A DNA stretch of 9,563 bases, taken from positions 1-9,563 of the forward strand of contig DFFH01000045.1 in assembly GCA_002368805.1 (NCBI GenBank), given 5' to 3'. Every line of letters begins with the position of its first letter. Position 1 is the stretch's first letter. This document shows positions 5,169 through 9,563 of this stretch, one piece after another. The notes beneath the pieces were generated by a model. That model had not been told where the DNA came from. It was given only the letters and a program-made list of their open reading frames with translations, and did not search any database. The stretch is from Mageeibacillus sp. UBA3781 (GTDB lineage Bacteria; Bacillota; Clostridia; Saccharofermentanales; Saccharofermentanaceae). A program made the translations under genes and the position numbers.

Positions 5169-6194
5169 ATGAAATGGGTAGAGATCGAAATCATTACGAC
5201 CGAGGATGCATCGGATGCGATCTGCGAGATGCTAAGTCAGCTGGGAGCCGACGGGATCGCGGTTTGCGACCCTCTGGAGATCAAGAGGATCATCGATGAT
5301 CCGGACTCTCTGGCATATGCGGATGACGGATTTGTCGATTCGCTCGGATCGGATGTAAAGATCCACGCGTATTTCGCCGAGTTCGATGACGGGATCCGTC
5401 TCGGCGCGAAAGAGGAAGAATACGATAATCCGGAAGGTGTTGGCACGATCTATGGAAATATCGCTACCGGAAGTAAATCTCTGGAAGAGACGATCAAACT
5501 TCTGGAAGAAAGACTTTCCGACATCGGACAGTTCCTGCCGGTCGGAGACGGTAAAGTCACCTATAAGTATGTCAAGGATGAAGACTGGGAGAATGAGTGG
5601 AAGAAGGACTATCATGCCTTCTCTGTTTCCCCGCGTGTGACGATCGCTCCATCGTGGGAAAAAGAATCCGTCACCGAGACGGAGGAGCAGAAAGTCGTCT
5701 ATCTGGACCCGGGTTCGGCCTTCGGAACAGGAACACATGAAACTACATCTATGTGTGCGGAATTCATCGATGAGTATCTATCTACGGAAGATTCGGTCCT
5801 CGATGTAGGCTGCGGTTCGGGCATTTTGTCCATCATTGCAAGCAAGCTCGGAGCAAAATCTGTCGAGGCATGTGATATCGACCGCCTGGCGGTAGATGTC
5901 GCGATCGAGAACTGTAAAGAGAATAACGTGGATGTTGACTGCTATACCGGCGAGCTGAAAGATGCGAAGAAAGAAGGGTACAGCCTGATCATCGCCAATA
6001 TCGTTGCCGAGATCATCGCGGGGATCGCACCGATGGTGCCGGATAAGCTCCTGCCGGGCGGAAGATTCATCACCAGCGGTATCATCGACCATAAAAAAGA
6101 GATCGCACTCTCCGCATGTCAAGCGGCCGGGCTGAAACTGATCGAAGAGAAGCAGAAGGGCGACTGGCACGCATATTACTTTGAAAAAGCATAA
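5169..6194 (+). CDS. prmA: Ribosomal protein L11 methyltransferase PrmA
   Basis: A 341-residue S-adenosylmethionine-dependent enzyme that methylates amino groups of ribosomal protein L11. It has an N-terminal substrate-recognition domain (about 1-130) and a linker with DEDWENEWKKDYHAF (137-151). The conserved LDPGSAFGTGTHETT stretch is at 179-193, and SAM motif I (VLDVGCGSGIL) is at 210-220. An acidic residue follows in motif II (EACDID, 233-238), and the catalytic-region NIVAE is at 277-281. It is longer than the roughly 290 residues of the E. coli enzyme because the N-terminal domain carries extra sequence, as I recall for many Bacillota. The ATG at 5169 is the only plausible in-frame start after the promoter, though its Shine-Dalgarno match is weak. 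prmA commonly follows dnaJ directly; here fic and the capA-family gene lie between. It is followed after 10 nt by a response regulator, an unusual operon partner. Confidence 0.95.
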   Translation: MKWVEIEIITTEDASDAICEMLSQLGADGIAVCDPLEIKRIIDDPDSLAYADDGFVDSLGSDVKIHAYFAEFDDGIRLGAKEEEYDNPEGVGTIYGNIATGSKSLEETIKLLEERLSDIGQFLPVGDGKVTYKYVKDEDWENEWKKDYHAFSVSPRVTIAPSWEKESVTETEEQKVVYLDPGSAFGTGTHETTSMCAEFIDEYLSTEDSVLDVGCGSGILSIIASKLGAKSVEACDIDRLAVDVAIENCKENNVDVDCYTGELKDAKKEGYSLIIANIVAEIIAGIAPMVPDKLLPGGRFITSGIIDHKKEIALSACQAAGLKLIEEKQKGDWHAYYFEKA

Positions 6195-6204
6195 GTGAGG
6201 GGAC

Positions 6205-6897
6205 ATGGAGTACAGCATCCTGATCGTCGATGATGAACGTGACCTGCATATGGTCATCGCGGATATGCTGACGGGCTACGGATACCGCGTCAGCAGTGCT
6301 TTTGACGCGGAAGAAGCCTTCGAACTCCTTTCAAAAAACACCTACCACGTGATCCTTCTGGACATCAATCTTCCGGATAGCGACGGATTCGAACTGTGTA
6401 AGGAACTTCGGAAAGTCTCGACCGTACCCGTGATCTTCGCGAGTGCGAGAACATCCGAAAGCGACCGCATCTCGGGCTATGAGATCGGCGGAGACGATTA
6501 TCTTCCGAAACCCTATTCCATGAAAGAACTGCTCGTGCATATCCAGGCCCTGATCCGAAGGACATATGGATTCACGGAAGAAGAGAAGATACTGAGTTTC
6601 GGGGACATCTCCGTCAACATGACCTCCCGCTCGGTGACGAAAAAAGGAGAACCGGTTGCGCTTTCTCTCCGGGAATTCGACCTGCTCGCATTTCTCTGTG
6701 AACATAAGAATCAGGCGATGCCGAAAGAGAAGATCCTGACCTCGGTGTGGGGTGCATTTATGACGTCCGAGGCATCGACGCTGACTGTACATATCCGATG
6801 GCTCAGAGAAAAACTCGAGGACGATCCTGCAGATCCGAAGTTCATCAAGACAGTCTATAAGGTCGGCTATATGCTGGAGGTGCCGGAAGATGCGTAA
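6205..6897 (+). CDS. OmpR/PhoB-family response regulator
   Basis: A 230-residue two-component DNA-binding regulator. The receiver domain (about 4-115) has the acidic pair Asp9/Asp10, phosphoacceptor Asp53 in LLDINLPDSDG, the switch Ser80 (FASA) and Lys102 in PKPY, so all phosphotransfer residues are present. The C-terminal winged helix (about 128-226) has the family pattern LSLREFDLLAFL, a recognition helix near TLTVHIRWLREKLE, and the final wing TVYKVGYML. It would bind DNA as a dimer on direct repeats. GAGGGG lies just before the ATG with a short spacing. It starts 10 nt after prmA and its last codons overlap the start of the kinase gene, which indicates coupled translation. The likely target is the ABC transporter promoter region at 8033-8162, and possibly its own operon. 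Stimulus and name are unknown. Confidence 0.94.
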   Translation: MEYSILIVDDERDLHMVIADMLTGYGYRVSSAFDAEEAFELLSKNTYHVILLDINLPDSDGFELCKELRKVSTVPVIFASARTSESDRISGYEIGGDDYLPKPYSMKELLVHIQALIRRTYGFTEEEKILSFGDISVNMTSRSVTKKGEPVALSLREFDLLAFLCEHKNQAMPKEKILTSVWGAFMTSEASTLTVHIRWLREKLEDDPADPKFIKTVYKVGYMLEVPEDA

Positions 6898-8032
6898 ACG
6901 TGTATCCATGATCTTCCTGATCCTTTTTATTCTGACCGTGGCAGTAACGCTCGGCCTGTATTTTTCCTCGGGAAAAAGCAGCGGGCATCAGAAGCAGGAT
7001 CAATTGATCCGCATCAATGAAATCGATAAACTGATCGAGGACGGAAGAACAAAAGAGGCATCAGAAAAACTCGCGGAATACTCCGATGATCTCCATAAAA
7101 GTGAAGACGAAACGGGCAAAGACATGCGCATTTTAGCCGCCGGCGGGATCGCTTCACTGTGCCTGCTAAGTGCCGGGATCTTCGTCTTTGTAACAGTGTT
7201 ACACCCCCTGAAAAAGATCTCGAGCTACACCTCCGAGATCGCAAAGGGCAATACCGACATCCCGCTTTCTTATGACCGCGGATCGGAGGTCGGAGAATTC
7301 TCCTGGGCCTTCGACAGTATGCGAAAAGAACTGAACAAAGCACGTGCTTCAGAAAAAGAAGCGATCGAGAATAATAAGACCGTCATCGCGACTCTGTCCC
7401 ACGACATCAAGACGCCGATCGCATCTATCCGTGCCTATGCGGAAGGACTCGAGGCGAACCTCGACAGTTCCCCGGAGAAGCGTGCACAGTATCTGCAGGT
7501 GATCATGAAAAAGAGCGATGAGGTAACGAAGGTCACGGACGACCTGCTGCTGCACTCCCTGTCCGATATGCACCGACTGACCATCGAAGAAGAAAAAATC
7601 GAGATCAGTGCTTTTACCAAAAAAGCGGTCGAAGACCTCGATCCGGACGGAAAAGAAATTTCCTTTACTTCCGATGGGATCACCTCTGAAATCAAGTGCG
7701 ATCCGGGAAGACTTCTGCAGTGCATCGAGAACCTGATCACAAATGCGAGAAAATATGCGCCGGGAAAGATAGATGTCTTTCTGGAAAGACCAGATGAACC
7801 GAAGGGGACAGTCGCAGTCTGTGTAAGAGATCATGGAACCGGAATACCGGATGAGGATATGCCGTTTATCTTCGATAAGTTTTATCGGGGACACAACCGC
7901 GGGCAGCAGAAAGGATCCGGGCTTGGTCTTTATATAGTGAAGTATCTTATGACGAAAATGGACGGCGACGTGATCCTGAAGAACGGTAAGGACGGGCTTA
8001 CCGCCAAGCTTCTGTTCCCGGAAGAAAAATGA
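6890..8032 (+). CDS. Sensor histidine kinase with HAMP domain
   Basis: A 380-residue membrane histidine kinase that should phosphorylate the upstream regulator. Membrane segment 1 spans about residues 6-25. The outer loop, about 26-80, is short, helical-looking and highly charged. Membrane segment 2 spans about 82-104, followed by HAMP (about 105-155). The HisKA domain carries TLSHDIKTP with His171 as phosphoacceptor. The ATPase domain has the N box (NLITN, 281-285), G1 (DHGTGIP, 314-320), the F box (FIFDKFYRG, 326-334) and G2 (GSGLGL, 342-347). All catalytic boxes are intact. GGAGG (6876-6880) lies 9 nt before the ATG inside the regulator gene, and the two genes overlap by 8 nt. The small sensor loop suggests detection at the membrane, of a peptide or of partner transporter proteins. 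The HAMP domain sets it apart from BceS-type kinases. Confidence 0.94.
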   Translation: MRKRVSMIFLILFILTVAVTLGLYFSSGKSSGHQKQDQLIRINEIDKLIEDGRTKEASEKLAEYSDDLHKSEDETGKDMRILAAGGIASLCLLSAGIFVFVTVLHPLKKISSYTSEIAKGNTDIPLSYDRGSEVGEFSWAFDSMRKELNKARASEKEAIENNKTVIATLSHDIKTPIASIRAYAEGLEANLDSSPEKRAQYLQVIMKKSDEVTKVTDDLLLHSLSDMHRLTIEEEKIEISAFTKKAVEDLDPDGKEISFTSDGITSEIKCDPGRLLQCIENLITNARKYAPGKIDVFLERPDEPKGTVAVCVRDHGTGIPDEDMPFIFDKFYRGHNRGQQKGSGLGLYIVKYLMTKMDGDVILKNGKDGLTAKLLFPEEK

Positions 8033-8040
8033 TCTTCCGG
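8018..8040 (+). other. Hairpin spanning the kinase stop codon
   Basis: CCGGAAGA (8018-8025) and TCTTCCGG (8033-8040) are exact reverse complements around a 7-nt loop that contains the TGA stop (8030-8032). No T-run follows, so it is not a good terminator. It could slow decay of the prmA-regulator-kinase mRNA or partly separate it from the ABC genes. The pairing is seen; the role is inferred. Confidence 0.5.
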
Positions 8041-8084
8041 AAATAATCACGTAGAGAAACTTTTTTGAAAATGAACGGGAAAGG

Positions 8085-8135
8085 TTAAGGACTTCTTAAT
8101 AAGTCTTCGTGGATAATGTGGACAACAATTAAGGA
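8085..8135 (+). promoter_or_regulatory. Candidate response-regulator control region for the ABC genes
   Basis: TTAAGGA occurs twice (8085-8091 and 8129-8135). An inverted repeat AGGACTT / AAGTCTT (8088-8094 and 8101-8107, one mismatch) lies just upstream of a -10-like GATAAT (8112-8117). The sequence 17 nt upstream of that box, GGACTT, is a poor -35, which fits a promoter that needs an activator. The neighbouring OmpR-type regulator is the obvious candidate. This is an inference from layout. Confidence 0.35.
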
Positions 8136-8162
8136 AAAGACGAAAAAGGAGTTCAAAAACAC

Positions 8163-8924
8163 ATGAGCGAGAATATCATTTCAGCAAAGGATCTATGCAA
8201 GAGCTTTGCCCATAACGGTGGGCAGGTACATGTGCTCACGCATGTCGATCTGGATATCAGAGAGAAAGACTTTACCGTCGTCATGGGCGCGTCGGGATCC
8301 GGCAAGTCCACGCTCCTCTATGCGCTGTCCGGTATGGATAAAGCAACATCCGGACAAGTGCTCTTTCAGGGAAAAGATATCACGAAGATGAAGGAAAAAG
8401 AACTGGCAGGACTCAGATCCCGGGACTTCGGTTTTGTATTCCAGCAGATGCATCTGGTCAGTAACCTGACGCTCCTGGAGAATGTCACCGTGCCCGGCTA
8501 TCTGAGTCATGACAAGAGTACAGCAGAGGTTAAAGCGCGTGCGGAAGAACTGCTTGCGCAGATGGGGATCGCGGATGTCAAAGATCATCTCCCGTCCCAG
8601 GTCAGCGGTGGTGAGCAGCAGCGCTGCGCGATCGCAAGATCGATCATCCACGATCCGAAGATCCTTTTTGCGGATGAACCGACCGGTGCACTGAACAGAA
8701 AGAATACGAAAGAAGTATTAGACCTTCTTACGGAACTGAATAGAAAAGGACAGAGCGTCCTGATGGTCACCCATGATCTTCGTGCCGCACTCCGCGGATC
8801 GAGGCTTCTGTATCTCGAGGACGGAAATGTGATCGGTGAGATGACACTGCCGCCATATGATAAAGAAGACGAGAAGAGCCGCGAGGCACAGGTCAATGCA
8901 TGGCTTTCTTCCATGAAGTGGTAA
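8163..8924 (+). CDS. ABC transporter ATP-binding protein (LolD/MacB type)
   Basis: A 253-residue cytoplasmic ATPase that would power the FtsX-like permease encoded next. Walker A is GASGSGKST (42-50), the Q-loop is FQQ (93-95), the signature is VSGGEQQR (147-154), Walker B is ILFADEP (167-173) and the switch His is 204 in MVTHD. The D-loop reads GALNRKN, with Asn where many ABC proteins have Asp, as I recall from related antimicrobial-peptide transporter ATPases. A charged extension follows the core (about 228-253). AAGGAG (8146-8151) lies 11 nt before the ATG, a slightly long spacing. Family members pair with permeases that remove or sense peptides, lipoproteins or antibiotics at the membrane. 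The 130-nt gap after the kinase suggests separate control by the two-component system. The substrate is unknown. Confidence 0.93.
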   Translation: MSENIISAKDLCKSFAHNGGQVHVLTHVDLDIREKDFTVVMGASGSGKSTLLYALSGMDKATSGQVLFQGKDITKMKEKELAGLRSRDFGFVFQQMHLVSNLTLLENVTVPGYLSHDKSTAEVKARAEELLAQMGIADVKDHLPSQVSGGEQQRCAIARSIIHDPKILFADEPTGALNRKNTKEVLDLLTELNRKGQSVLMVTHDLRAALRGSRLLYLEDGNVIGEMTLPPYDKEDEKSREAQVNAWLSSMKW

Positions 8925-8937
8925 GGAGGAAATAAAA

Positions 8938-9563
8938 ATGGATATCCTTACTTTACTTCGTGCCAACATAAAGAGAAAAAAGGGCACGTTTTTCGGTATC
9001 GTCATTCTGATGATCATCGTGTCCATGCTCCTGATCACACTCATCAGCGTGAAGAAAAATGTTTTGAAGAGCATCGATGATGCATATGAGGAAGTAGATG
9101 CGGGAGATGTGGATCTGAATATTTCTTCAGAATATATGACCCCGGAACTTCTTTCTTCCGTGAAGAATCATCCCCTTGTTGAGCGTGTCGAGACATGTCC
9201 GGCGATCCTGATGCGCAAGCACTTCATCGGCGATCAGGAAGATAATCAGTCCTGGCTGATCGTAGAACAGAACAGTGTCGTCAAGAAACAGTTCGAAGAT
9301 GATTTTTCCGCATATAAAGACCATGTCGAGCCGGTCTCGGATGACGGCATCTATCTGACGCAGGGCATCGCGACCAATACCGGCTGCAAGGTCGGAGATT
9401 CTATCCGTTTTATCACCAGAGGCGGTGAATATACTTTTACCATCGAGGGCTTCGTGGTGGAACCTGTCTGCGGATCTTCCATGGTCGGATGGAAGACGGT
9501 ATATGTGTCTCATGCGTCCTTTGAGAAATTGAAGGCGGATGTTGATAACGTTACTGATTCCGA
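8938..9563 (+). CDS. FtsX-like ABC transporter permease, 5' part
   Basis: The first 208 codons of a permease, running off the window end. It starts MDILTLLRANIKRKKGTFFG, with one membrane helix at about residues 17-41 (TFFGIVILMIIVSMLLITLI). A long extracytoplasmic region resembling the MacB core domain follows (GIYLTQGIATNTGCKVGDSI, then FTIEGFVVEP). That pattern of an N-terminal helix and a large outer domain is typical of MacB/FtsX-family exporters, which act by mechanical movement rather than by forming a channel. AAGGAGG (8923-8929) lies 8 nt before the ATG and overlaps the stop of the ATPase gene, so the two are translationally close and form one transporter. The remaining helices and the FtsX domain are outside the window. 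Confidence 0.9.
   Translation, partial: MDILTLLRANIKRKKGTFFGIVILMIIVSMLLITLISVKKNVLKSIDDAYEEVDAGDVDLNISSEYMTPELLSSVKNHPLVERVETCPAILMRKHFIGDQEDNQSWLIVEQNSVVKKQFEDDFSAYKDHVEPVSDDGIYLTQGIATNTGCKVGDSIRFITRGGEYTFTIEGFVVEPVCGSSMVGWKTVYVSHASFEKLKADVDNVTDS

Noticed and set aside
6205..9563. A classical BceRS-BceAB bacitracin-resistance module
   Set aside because: The kinase has a HAMP domain and an outer loop of about 55 residues, unlike BceS-type kinases with almost no loop. The general idea of a peptide-responsive exporter remains possible, but the name is not justified.
1..9563. CRISPR arrays, tRNA or rRNA genes, riboswitches
   Set aside because: No regularly spaced repeats, tRNA-like cloverleaf with CCA end, rRNA signature stretches or long structured leader were seen on either strand.

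Overview
The window looks chromosomal and bacterial, most likely from a Clostridia-type Bacillota. The evidence is the dnaK-dnaJ order, the PrmA with a long N-terminal domain, strong AAGGAGG-type ribosome binding sites, TTG starts, sigma-A-like promoters, and a two-component system followed by an FtsX-type ABC exporter. Genus cannot be told from the sequence. Most genes are about half G+C (34 of 60 bases in 5341-5400). The Fic gene is clearly richer in A+T (19 of 60 in 2101-2160, 23 of 60 in 2401-2460).

Layout. Positions 1-1883 (+) hold the 3' end of dnaK and a complete dnaJ with a TTG start, closed by a bidirectional intrinsic terminator (1895-1931). Positions 1930-3129 (-) hold an A+T-rich, autoinhibited-type Fic protein with an unusual Asn in its active-site motif. 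Positions 3130-3553 contain no intact gene. This stretch holds the likely fic promoter with a perfect 13-bp inverted repeat, two further hairpins, the broken 3' end of a substrate-binding-protein gene on the minus strand, and a short near-copy of prmA sequence. Positions 3554-5047 (-) encode a membrane-anchored CapA-family protein with a TTG start. The 121-nt gap at 5048-5168 appears to hold two divergent promoters sharing one palindromic -35 hexamer.

Positions 5169-8032 (+) read as one operon: prmA, an OmpR-type response regulator and a HAMP histidine kinase, with a 10-nt gap and then an 8-nt overlap. After 130 nt with inverted and direct repeats come a LolD/MacB-type ABC ATPase (8163-8924) and the start of its FtsX-like permease (8938 to the window end).

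How the genes work together. DnaK and DnaJ are the Hsp70 chaperone machine. PrmA methylates ribosomal protein L11 and commonly follows dnaJ in Bacillota, so the fic/capA block appears to interrupt an ancestral dnaJ-prmA neighbourhood. The kinase and regulator probably control the adjacent ABC exporter, in the way of peptide- or envelope-stress-sensing modules. I see no CRISPR array, tRNA, rRNA, transposase or obvious new multi-gene defence system. The most unusual parts are the Fic gene with its surroundings and the scarred intergenic stretch beside it.
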